NCBI GenBank assembly: GCA_900312665.1
Contig: ONZQ02000005.1
Location: forward strand, 418,128-482,127
Reading direction: 5' to 3'
Origin: Cephalotrichum gorgonifer
Taxonomy: Eukaryota; Ascomycota; Sordariomycetes; Microascales; Microascaceae
DNA length: 64,000 nucleotides
In this document: one piece after another, positions 47,721-56,738 of the stretch
Layout: the number at the start of each line of letters is the position of its first letter
Numbering within the stretch: the stretch's first letter is position 1
Made by a program: the position numbers and the translations under genes
The notes under the pieces: generated by a model
Databases searched by the model: none
Told to the model about the DNA's origin: nothing
What the model saw: only the letters and a program-made list of their open reading frames with translations

Positions 47721-48129
47721 GTTTGTTTGCTGGGGGGATGTCACGACACTAGAAGTAGAGCCCGCTGCTTTCAGACGCAATGGAGGGGTTCGAATGGATA
47801 TGGGCCGGAAAAAAAATATATCCTACTGTATATCGTATAAGACATTTGCAAGTTGGAGAAAGTTCCCCGCAGTTTGCACCCCCCCTTCGGAACAGCCCCG
47901 CCCCTCCCCAAGTCGGGAGGTGGAGCCGAGCCGCCCGGGAGTGGCACATCCAAGTCGCCCGACCCACCCCTCCTTNNNNNNNNNNNNNNNNNNNNTGCAG
48001 CTGATCAGCTCTGCAGCTATGCGGGGAAGACCCAGACTCCTTTATCTCCACGGGACCTCCGTCGAGGATCGAAGCTGGGAGGAAGCTCTGATTCCAATTG
48101 TCGTGATCGGGAAGTGTTGAGACTGCGCC
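47721..48129. promoter_or_regulatory. Shared divergent promoter, hydrolase/monooxygenase fusion
   Basis: The 409 bases between two head-to-head starts, containing the 20-N gap at 47976-47995. G/C-rich words such as ggtggagccgag and gacctccgtcgagg are seen, but no site can be assigned. The real distance between the starts may differ because the gap length is probably a placeholder. Confidence 0.4.
47976..47995. other. Assembly gap (20 N)
   Basis: Twenty undetermined bases in the shared promoter of the hydrolase and monooxygenase-fusion genes. No coding exon is interrupted in the models given here. Confidence 0.99.
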
Positions 48130-50705
48130 ATGGCCGAAAAACCACTTCAGGTTCTCATTGTTGGGGCAGGTGGGTGGAGAATATCCCGTGCTAGTGGTTT
48201 GTGGCAACTAGCTCATGTTCTTAGGCATCGGCGGCCTCATGGCCGCGGTTGGGCTCCGGAGGGAGGGCCATGAAGTGACGGTGAGCGCTTTACAACTGCA
48301 ACGTGCTTTTTTCAATCACAAGGGCTAAGATGGCCGCAGTTATTCGAGCGTTCTGAGCTGGCCGAAGAGGTGGGAGCCGCGCTGCACCTCGCCCCAAACG
48401 CCCACGGCCTTCTCCGCCACTTCGGCATCTTCCCCGAGACCTTCGGTGCGAACCCAGTGCATGGGGTAGGCCTTCACTTGCCAGGTTAAAAAATTTGCTT
48501 CCATGCTAAGGAAGGGTTAGTTTACCGAGTATAACCAAGATGGAACACCGCGCCTAGACATCCGGATGACGGAGCTGCTCAAGATCTGGGAACATGTATG
48601 TGTGGAATGAAACCCAAACCCAAACCCAAACCCAAACCCCCCCAAAAAAAACAACCCACACACACTCTCTGAACTAACTAATTTCTCTTACAGAAATGGG
48701 TGTTAACTCATCGTGTTCGACTGCACAACGAGCTCAAGAGAGTTGCGACTAGTGATGAAGGAAGCGGGCCACCTGCTGTCTTGCACAAGTCGAGCAAGGT
48801 GGCCGAGGTGGACCCAGAGAATGCCACCATCACTCTCGAAAGCGGTGCAAAGTATTCCGGTGACTTGATTATCGGAGCTGATGGCATCAGTGTAGGCGCG
48901 ATCACCCTAGAATGGAGTAGAGCCCATACTAACCCCCTCGCAGTCCGTAACGAGGAAGGTCGTAACCGGAGATGATATCAGACCCTTTAGCTCGGGAAAA
49001 TCAGCATTTAGGTTCCTCGTGCCACACGAGCAGATTCGCGCGAACCTAGAGACGGAGCATCTCGCGGCGCGAGAGGGTTACGTCACGATATGGTACGGCA
49101 ATGACCGCCGGCTGGTGATGTACCCCTGCAACGACAACACCATGATGAACTTTGTCGCGATCCACCCCGCAGAGCTGTCCGCCTCGAGAGGAGAGGGTGA
49201 GGGTCTCTTTCCATTTCCGGGTATTACAATGTTTACTGACTGGCTGTCCAGGCTGGAACCGAGGCACGAGCAAAGAGACGCTGCTGGAGACGTACAGGGA
49301 GTTCGGTCCAGTAGTCCGAGCTCTCCTTGACATGACGGATGTCGGCTCCCTCAAGGTGTGGAGTCTACTTGATATGGCGCATATCCCCACATGGTTCAAG
49401 GGGAGGGTAGTTCTCCTGGGCGACGCCGCCCATCCTTTCTTGCCCCGTAAGTTCTGAAACATTACCGTCCCTGACGTCTTGGAACCTCAAAGCTGCATAC
49501 CTAACGTATAACAGATCAGGGCCAGGGAGGCGGCGTGGCCCTCGAGGATGCAGCATCCCTTGCCGCCCTGCTGCCCAGAGGCACCACAGCCGACCAAGTT
49601 CCCGAGCGGCTTCCCCTCTACGAGAAGTGCAGGGACGAGCGGGCGCACAGGATCCAGGAGTTCACGCGCATAGCGGGGGCCGACCTCAACGACGAGAACC
49701 GCGCAAAGTTTAACAGTGAGCCCCCTCATCTCCCAACCGCGCACTCTTTACCCGACACTAATAGCCTGCCCAGTCATGGAATTCACACGCTATAACTACG
49801 GCCACGACGAATGGTACGCCTCCAAGCACTCCCTGCGCACCTACCTTTCCTCCAAGTCGCCCACCATCCTTCGCCAGCCCCTCTCCTTCGGGCCGCATGT
49901 CAGCCCACGCCAGACCCACCACGGCCACCCCTTCGACTCCCGGCACACCACCTTTGCGACTCACTCCGTGCGCTTCAGGACCTCGGCCACCTACCTCCGC
50001 ACACTCTTCCCCACCGCGTCCTTCCGCTTCTCGGCGCCGGGGACCGTGGCGGAGGCGACCTTCATGTGCACGCAGCTCGACAAGCTGGGGTGGCTCGGGG
50101 GAGGCGGGTATAACTTCTTCGGCCTGTGGATCCACGGGGTGGAGTATGTGAAGAAGACCGGGGGCACCGTCTCGGGGTCCTTCCTTCCGATCTTGTTTGA
50201 GAGCTTGGCGGATCCGATTGTCACCGGGAGGGAGGAGCTGGGGATGCCCAAGGTGTTCTGCGACATTGACGTGACGAAGACCAGAGACTCGACGGCGATT
50301 AGCTGTAGCTGGCGGGGCACGCGCTTTATCTCCATGACACTGGAGGGCCTGAAAGACGAAGACGCGGCCAACGGGGACAAGGGTCTCGGGAAGGTGCCTG
50401 GTCCGCAAGAGGACGGTCTCATCACCTACCGGTACATTCCCACTGTCGGACAGCGCGGTGTCGCTGACGCTGAGTACCCAGTCTTCATCGGCAGCGACGG
50501 CTCTACCACCGAGCGCGTGGTGGAAAGGAGGCTCCGCGGGGAGACCGGAAGAGTGGATATCCAGACTGGGGACGAAAAGTCGCTGCCGACGCTTCATCAT
50601 ATTGCTGCGGGACTCGCAGAGATTCCGATCTATGGGGTGTTGGATGTGAGGACGGAGGAGGGAAGAGGCGTGGAGGATCTATCGCAGGCTAGGAAGCTTG
50701 AGTAG
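48130..50705 (+). CDS. Fusion: FAD monooxygenase plus acetoacetate-decarboxylase-like domain
   Basis: Nine exons (48130-48169, 48225-48280, 48340-48465, 48521-48595, 48694-48891, 48944-49196, 49252-49446, 49515-49715, 49774-50705), all in frame, give 691 aa. Residues 1-400 are a salicylate-hydroxylase-type flavin monooxygenase: VLIVGAGIGGLMAAVGL, GADGIS (160-165), GDAAHPFLPHQGQGGG (from 306) and the usual end RYNYGHDEWYAS. Without a break in exon 9 this runs into an acetoacetate decarboxylase superfamily domain (ADC, PF06314) of about 270 aa, with SAPGTVAEATFMCTQLD, FFGLWIHGVEY and GREELGMPKVF. Lys541 of that motif fits the Schiff-base lysine, but the next residue is Val, not the second Lys of classical ADC. 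The domain may therefore be a decarboxylase, aldolase or hydratase acting on the monooxygenase product. Intron 4 has an AAACCC microsatellite. Confidence 0.9.
48610..48641 (+). repeat. AAACCC microsatellite in intron 4
   Basis: About four to five head-to-tail AAACCC units, then C and A runs, all inside the fourth intron of the monooxygenase fusion. The unit resembles telomere-type repeats but lacks the T of AAACCCT. Confidence 0.8.
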
Positions 50706-50946
50706 TCACATTTAAATGAGGTCCATCTATAGCACCTATTTCTCCTCATAAACAAGCATTTGCTATTCTCCTGTACGACAAATTCTACAGATCATCTTGT
50801 TATACAGTTTAAGGACAACCTACTGCTGCGTAAAAGCATTCACACATGTCCTGACGAGATACTTAGGCGAACGATGCGAAGCAACCACCAACTATGACGA
50901 GTAATACCATATAAAAGGAGGTAGATCGTATTGACAAACACTGCCG

Positions 50947-52300
50947 TCACTTCTCTAGTGGGCGACTCGGCACCAACTTCCCAACACACTCCCCAAAGCC
51001 AATCCCGCTGCCCTCGTCGCCCGCAATGCCCGCTAGGCTCACCACATCCCCATCCTCCAAATACCTCCTCTCGGTCCCATCCTCCAACTTCACAGGCAAC
51101 CTGCCCCCCTCTGTAACCTCTAAGAGACACCCTCTGCTCCCCTCGACAGCCCCGCTCACCGTCCCCGTCGCCAACAGGTCCCCCGTCCGGAGCGCCGCCC
51201 CCGCGCTCGCCGCGTGCGCAAGCATCTGCCGGGCCGTCCAGTACATCGACTGAACGTCCGCCTCCCCAATGACGGTGGGCTTCCCGCCGGAGATGATCTC
51301 CGCCCGGAGGCGGACGCGGTAGGTTGTGTTCTCGGGGTCTTCGAGGTAGCGGGGGATTGGCACCCTGCGGGGTGGGCCCGGGGTCGTGAAGTCCTTGAGC
51401 GCCTCCTTGGTGACTACCCAGGGTGAAATTGTGGTGCCGAAGTTCTTTCCGTTCAGGGGACCGAGCGGCCTCATCTCGAGAGCCTGGATGTCGCGGGCTG
51501 TACACGACATTAGTGTCGGTCGTCTCACCGCGCTTCCTTCAGGGGTATAGGGTATAGATACATACCGCTCCAATCATTAAGAAGTACAAATCCAAAAATA
51601 TGCTCGTCCGCATCGGTGGCATTGAGTCGCTTGCCCCTCGAGAGCGGCTTCCCAACCACGGCGGCGAACTCGAGCTCGTAGTCAACTTGGGCAGACGGCG
51701 CCGTCACCACCGTGCTATCCCCTGCCGGGCTCCTATACTGCCCAACTGGCCTCTCGATGTCCGTCCCCGAGACGACGACTGACGAGGCACGGCCCTGGTA
51801 GCCGATGGGGAAGTGGAAGAAGCCGGGCGGTGGGCTGTCGTCGTTAATCACAATGCGCCCCGCGTTCTGGACGTGGTCAAGAGAGCACGAAAAGTCTGGA
51901 CAGCATGATTCAGCATTTTGAAAAGGCTTCTGGGGGCTGGGCCAGACATACCGATAAAGTCACTGACTTGGATCGGGAGGTGCACTTGTACGTGTGCGAT
52001 GTCCTCCATACTCCCCTCCGGGAACGCACCGAACCCGCCCTTGTCGAACCGGGCACGTATGGAGTCCCTGATGGCCATGTGGGCGGACCCCGGGAACGTC
52101 ATCAGGGGATTCAGGGACGAGTCGCGGAACACATCTTGTGCTTCTCCTGGAGACAGGCTGTCAAAGCTGAGGTCGGCGAGGAAGAGCACAGTGTTCTGGA
52201 TACGGGTCGCTACTTGTGGCTCCGGGTGGGCCTTTCCCGAGGCGATGCCGAAGGGGATGTTCCGGATGGAGAAATGGTGGGAGTAGTCTGGCGAAGCCAT
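50947..52300 (-). CDS. Fumarylacetoacetase-type hydrolase (FAH family)
   Basis: Hydrolyses a C-C bond of a beta-diketo acid; the classical enzyme splits 4-fumarylacetoacetate to fumarate and acetoacetate in tyrosine/homogentisate breakdown. Three exons on the minus strand (52300-51952, 51895-51566, 51497-50947) give 409 aa. The full two-domain form is present. The N-terminal domain begins HHFSIRNIPFGIAS. The catalytic domain has SDFIDFSCSLDHVQNAG with the catalytic His, GYQGRASSVVVSGT, DYELEFAAVVG with the metal-binding ELE, and NDWSARDIQALE across the last splice, with GKNFGTTISPWVV. A Gln replaces the His usual in GYHGRASS. Being in this block rather than beside homogentisate genes, it is likely a paralogue serving another ring-cleavage product. 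It shares a promoter with the cupin gene. Confidence 0.94.
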
Positions 52301-52698
52301 CTCGTTCCTGGCTCTTGTGAGTGGGTACCAGTAGGCGATTCGAGGTGTTAGTGGTCGATGCCTCTAGAAAAGAGCATCATGGGAATAGACGGCGGAGTTC
52401 TTATGGAGGAGAAGATGCTGCTTTGGCCCGTAGCTACCCCTCGCACTTCAGAGCTCGGAGCTCCCCCAGTGACACCCGCTGCCTGCGAGCTGCCGAGCTC
52501 GCCGTTCGGTGCCCGGCTCCACGTTGTGCGGAGCGGGGTCCGTGGGTCCCGCTGTACAACTCCACATCCCGGAGCTTCAAGCTTCAAAAGATAGCTATAG
52601 AACGATCACCTCTAGTCCAAAGAAACTCAGCTAACCACCATAGTAAAAAAACCAATTGTCTTCACAGCATAATTTTTTAGCACCCCCACTACGTCAAG
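52301..52698. promoter_or_regulatory. Shared divergent promoter, fumarylacetoacetase/cupin
   Basis: The 398 bases between head-to-head starts. Inverted words around gagctcggagctc (52460) and the CGG-rich stretch tgcggagcggggtccg (52529-52544) are plausible regulator sites. No coding sequence is supported, although frames on both strands are open by base composition. Confidence 0.45.
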
Positions 52699-53250
52699 AT
52701 GGCTCTCCAGGGAAAGCTCCGCACGCCACTGCGCTACATCACCACCCACGACAGTGAGGGGAAGGCCACGGTCGACACCTCCCTCGCTGCCTCGGCACCC
52801 TTCTACGAGCTGCCCAACAAGGAGGCCGCCTTCGCGCAGTGCTACGTCACCAACTCCTTCCCCGCCAAACTAAACTCCGACGCCGACCTCGCCGTGTACA
52901 AGGACTTCCTAGCGAGCCCACCGGGGCTCACCGTCTCAGGCGGCAGCGTACTCCGCTACGTGGACATGCCTCCCGGCGTGACCTCGCCCATGCACCGCAC
53001 CGTCAGCCTAGATTACGGGGTGGTCATCGAGGGCGAGGTGGAGTTGGTGTTGGACTCGGGCGAGACGAGGGTCATGAAGAGGGGGGACATTTGCGTGCAG
53101 AGGGCAACGATGCATGCGTGGAGGAACATGAGCGATACGGAGTGGGCGAGGATGCTGTACGTTCTGCAGCCGTGTGAGGCGTTCGAGACGGCTGGTGGGA
53201 AGACGGAGGAGGACCTTGGGACGATGGGTGGCGTGAGGGCCTCGTCTTAG
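52699..53250 (+). CDS. Cupin-domain protein
   Basis: Small single-domain cupin, 183 aa, intronless. The beta-barrel core reads LRYVDMPPGVTSPMHRTVSL, then DYGVVIEGEVELVLDSGE, MKRGDICVQRATMHAWRN and ARMLYVLQPCEA. Motif 1 has one clear metal ligand (His of PMHRT) and motif 2 another (His of TMHAW); the second His of the classical HxH is absent, as in many relatives of this fungal/bacterial subfamily. Such cupins occur beside aromatic and polyketide pathway genes and may act as isomerase, dioxygenase or accessory protein; none is established. It is head-to-head with the fumarylacetoacetase gene 398 bases away, which suggests joint control and a linked step. Confidence 0.85.
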   Translation: MALQGKLRTPLRYITTHDSEGKATVDTSLAASAPFYELPNKEAAFAQCYVTNSFPAKLNSDADLAVYKDFLASPPGLTVSGGSVLRYVDMPPGVTSPMHRTVSLDYGVVIEGEVELVLDSGETRVMKRGDICVQRATMHAWRNMSDTEWARMLYVLQPCEAFETAGGKTEEDLGTMGGVRASS

Positions 53251-53333
53251 AAACCTTAGGATAAACGGCAGCATAGTTATTATAATCAAAACAATTCCTT
53301 GATTTGAATCATTTAAGAAGAGCCGAGGGATGC

Positions 53334-53740
53334 CTAGTATTCTCCTCCAATCTGGTATCTAAAGATCCTGTCGTTTACCCTCCCAACTGTCCCATGCCAA
53401 GCCTTCGCCGCCGTCTACACCTCGTCAGTCGGAGAATCATTTCGTCGCGGGTGCCACTACTCACCGCAACAGTAAAAACACCCGTGAACATAGTCCCGAT
53501 GAAGACCTGCTCAACCCCGCTTGTGTAGACCCGTCTCTGCGACTGGTCCAGGTTCGTGTCGACCGGCCGGTAGGGCGGCACTCGTCTGTAGGTCGTCTCC
53601 CAGGGCGGTGAGTCAGGTCTTTGGCTGACGTCGTTCTCCGCGCTGGGCTCTCTGACGTGGGCCGGCGCGGGAGAGTGGTGGAGCTCGTAGTCCTGGAGGA
53701 CCGTCCGCGCGGTGCGGGTTTGTGTGTTTGTGGAAGACAT
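53334..53740 (-). CDS. Small putative membrane protein
   Basis: No family recognised. Two exons on the minus strand, 53740-53465 and 53414-53334, are joined in phase 0 by a 50-base intron with a GTGAGT donor, a CTGAC branch-like word and a TAG acceptor, giving 118 aa. The first 75 residues are polar and Pro/Arg/Ser-rich. Then comes a hydrophobic run VFIGTMFTGVFTVATAA, which only becomes a clean membrane-spanning helix after splicing, and a short tail ending RIFRYQIGGEY. Reading through the intron instead gives an Arg-rich end that looks artificial. It lies tail-to-tail with the cupin gene and head-to-head with the dehydrogenase-like gene. A membrane anchor or small accessory subunit is conceivable. 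Confidence 0.6.
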
Positions 53741-54180
53741 GGCGCGTGTGAAGGCGAGAAAGTTGCGATTTTCCCTGGGGGGCGGGAGGGCGTTGAGCGA
53801 GATAGACGGCGGCCCGTCAATTCCCTTAATCATTCGAATCACGGGATCGGGTTGGATTGGGTTTCCTGTCTCGAACTCGGCTGTGTTCCGGAAACAGGGG
53901 TCACCAATATCGGACTTGCCCGTCGGGAGGTGGGTGTCGGGATGTGGGGGAGGGGGGAGTGGGTCCTCCCCACACGGACCAACCTGAAGAATAAATGCTA
54001 AGTCTCGGGTCTCGGTTCCGCCCCACAGGAACGGCGCCCGAGCTTGGGGCGTGGAGCTACACTACTACATGGCTCCTCCTCTGCCCACGCCTATGTGACC
54101 TTCTTCGCAAACCAGCTCCACACCAAGTTCTTCCCCATCCCCGGACCGGCTCACCTCTTCGGCGCGAGCCACAAACCACC
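53741..54180. promoter_or_regulatory. Shared divergent promoter, small membrane protein/dehydrogenase-like gene
   Basis: The 440 bases between head-to-head starts. A reading frame that extends the dehydrogenase-like protein upstream to 53995 is open but does not look like family sequence, so the start at 54181 is preferred. No specific site is assigned. Confidence 0.4.
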
Positions 54181-55848
54181 ATGCCTCGACCATATAGCAA
54201 CGTCCGCTCAGCGGCCATAGACGGCCGCCTCCATAATCCCATCTACGCTAAAGAGCAGCTGAAACAGCTGCACGACGTGCTTTCGCAGAATGCTTCCGAT
54301 ATACAGCAGGCTATTACGCGGGATACCGCCCACCGGTCGTCGGAGGTCAAGGTTGAGTATTGGCTCGCGATGCGGTGTCTAGCCGAGGTGTACTCATCCC
54401 TCGACGCGAAGAAGCTACTCGAAGACGAATACGCGATCGCGGCTGGTAGAGATGCGCCTCATGCGAGGGAGCCGGTGGGGATAGTGGTTGTCGAGCCTAC
54501 ACTGCACACCTTCTTTCACTCTCTTGTTAGTGCGGTAGCTCCCGCCCTTGCAGCCGGAAACTGTGTCGTCATCCAGGTACGTGCTTGTCTACTCCAAAGA
54601 GAAACGCGCAGAACTAACCAGTCGCACCCTCTTTTAAAGCTAGAACAATCCATGCTCGAGACGCCCCCGTTGGTTCTCGGGCTCATTGGAGGGGCACTAG
54701 ACCCCGACATCTTCCACGTCAGCACTACAAAGGTCCAGCCCGCGGACCTCGCGCACCGGCACCTCCGCGTCCAACAGAATGGTTCCGAGGAGCTACTCGC
54801 GAATAACCTCGTCTCCCACCCAGACCACCTCGTCGCAGCCGTAGTGGAGCGCGACGCTAACATCCCGGCTGCGGCGCGCGCCCTCGTCCTGGCTCGCTTC
54901 GCCCTGCGCAGCACCTCGCCCTACTCCCCGGATATTGTATTTGTGAACGAGTGGGTGAAGAAGGAGTTTCTGCTTGCCGTTACGCAGGCCTGTGTCCAGG
55001 TCCTGGAGGATGTAGGGTCGTCGAAGAATCGCCGGAGGAAGAGCTTCCTGGAAGAAGTTACCAAGGAGGGGTTTGTGAGCGTTGTCTCGATGGGGAAGGG
55101 CGGCGTGGTCTTGGATATCGAGAATAGGTAAGGGAAGGTCTATGATCAGTGCGATACGCTAGGTTCTAATGACGGCAGGGAATCATTCTTGCTCGGGCGG
55201 AAGCTTAGGGAGCCCTGTCTTGCCATTCACGCTGTGACGAGCGTGGACGATGCAATCGACATGACAAAGAAGTCAGTACCGACGACCATATCAGCCCATT
55301 GCACGGAATCTCTAACGCACAGCACAGACTCGGAAGGCTCTCGGCGGCATATGTCTTTACTACGCCGGCTACGGCCAAGTACGTTTGCCAGTTCCTAGAC
55401 TCGGAAGCAAGCTTCGTGAACCACATACCACCAGTCCTCCTCTGTAAGTATGCCTGCCCCACACAATCGGAGCCAGCACTAACAGGGAGAAGTCGGCCCT
55501 GTATCCCCTATCGGAAAGCCCACGGGCGCCTCCGGCGCTCGGTATCGCACGTCAGACTTCACTCTGCCAAGACCGCAATACATAACACCCACAGAGACCT
55601 CCAGTCGAGTATCCAACGTCTTACTGAGCGCTTCCCCACGCGACCTCACGGCCCTAGACCGCGAGGCATTGGCACAGCTGCCGAGCATGAAGAGGCCTGA
55701 TAACATAGGCGGGATCGGGTTCTTCAACCAGGGAATCCTCACTGGTGGAGTGCTGCTGCTCGCGACGGTCATTTCATGTTCAGGAGGGGTGATCTATTGT
55801 GCTAGTCGTTGGTGGTCGCTCGGGGGGCCGCGACTGGGCTGGTTTTAG
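54181..55848 (+). CDS. Aldehyde dehydrogenase-like protein lacking catalytic residues, C-terminal membrane anchor
   Basis: Five exons (54181-54576, 54640-55127, 55179-55271, 55328-55443, 55493-55848) give 482 aa. ALDH fold landmarks are REPVGIVVVEPTLHTFFHSL and APALAAGNCVVIQ in the cofactor domain, SPYSPDIVFVNEWVKKEFL after the active site, SVDDAIDMTKK, AAYVFTTPATAKYV, and the end GPVSPIGKPTGASGARY. The catalytic Cys, expected two to four residues before SPD/APD (as in GQTCIAPD), is missing; Pro226 or Tyr227 stands there. The ELGGK glutamate motif is also absent. A hydrophobic C-terminal helix (GILTGGVLLLATVI) replaces the usual oligomerisation arm, so it may be membrane-bound. It may be a pseudoenzyme or have another activity. 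The first intron, 63 bases, is in frame and stop-free. Confidence 0.85.
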
Positions 55849-56738
55849 AGTAGTTGCGGAGGGTGGCTTGTATTCTAGATTAGTTCAATGTTGTATAGTT
55901 GCATTGAGTTTGACGCGTTGCAACTGGCGCTTGCTTCGGAGAGCTTTGCTTCGTTGGTTGTGCCATGCACGACCGCAAATCATCGCCCGGAATTGTGAGG
56001 TCTATGAGACCCAAATTTACATCGGTATATAAAGACCCAAATCAACAGAGGTCTATGAGACCCACATTGATAGCAGTCTAATAGGCCTTACAAGTCAGGT
56101 CTTCTAAATCTCTGCTAATTCGGGTCTGATAGACCTCGTAATTCAAGTCTCCTAAACTAATCTCTATAACCAAGTTGATAATATTTCATAATTATAAGTG
56201 AAAGGGCAGAACAACTTATCTTTACTGGCATATGTCTACTAATCTGCTAGCCTTAATTGGGCAAAATCGAAATAGAAAAAAAAATCGATGTTGTATAAAC
56301 TCGCTTGTGTATTGCTGGAGGCGCCGGCCCGGAGTCTCGCAGTCGAGACGATCCGAGGCTGTCATTTATGGAAGAACAAATATGCCACTTTTCGGCCCTT
56401 CCGATTAGGATAGCGTCATCATGGGGATTGTGCGTGTAACGTAGCAATGTGAATGGAAACTTCCCGATTTAAAACAAAAAGCACTAATGTCGTGTGGCCG
56501 GACGTGGCCTCCGCGCCAGCCCCGCTCTACAACATGAAATGGCGTCGTGGTCCAATAAGGATCCTTCTATTAATACGAGATAGCAGCTTCCGAAACGGGT
56601 AGCTTCCCCCTGCACCATTCCGGCCCAGCTCTAGTTATAGGAGGCCCAACACCGTTGATAAGAACTGAGAGCGCACACCAGGACTCGCCGTAATTTTTGG
56701 CCGGCTTGTCAGACCATTTGCGCACAGAGAAGTCAAAG
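55849..56738. other. Intergenic region with hairpin repeats
   Basis: About 890 bases. The proximal part, 55997-56137, contains three related copies of a small palindromic word (separate entry); around 56150-56280 the DNA is AT-rich. The last 100 bases form the promoter of the Gfo/Idh-type gene. Confidence 0.5.
55997..56137. repeat. Palindromic repeat, two direct copies and one inverted
   Basis: The word gaggtctatgagaccca occurs exactly at 55997-56013 and 56048-56064, 51 bases apart. A near-exact reverse complement, gggtctgatagacctc, lies at 56122-56137. Each copy is itself a small palindrome (GGTCT-atg-AGACC). Further partial copies (aaagaccca, caggtctt, aagtctcc) lie between and after. It looks like a degenerate short repeat array. 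Confidence 0.65.

Noticed and set aside
48610..48641. AAACCC repeats as an internal telomere remnant
   Set aside because: The unit lacks the T of fungal or plant telomere repeats, the array is short and it lies in an intron.
49758..50600. A 280-codon minus-strand frame opposite the ADC-like domain
   Set aside because: Shadow of the real exon; composition is typical of antisense GC-rich codons and no motif is present.
53995..54180. N-terminal extension of the dehydrogenase-like protein to an upstream ATG
   Set aside because: The added 62 residues are Arg/Pro/Leu-rich and unlike any ALDH. The ATG at 54181 gives a family-like N-terminus.
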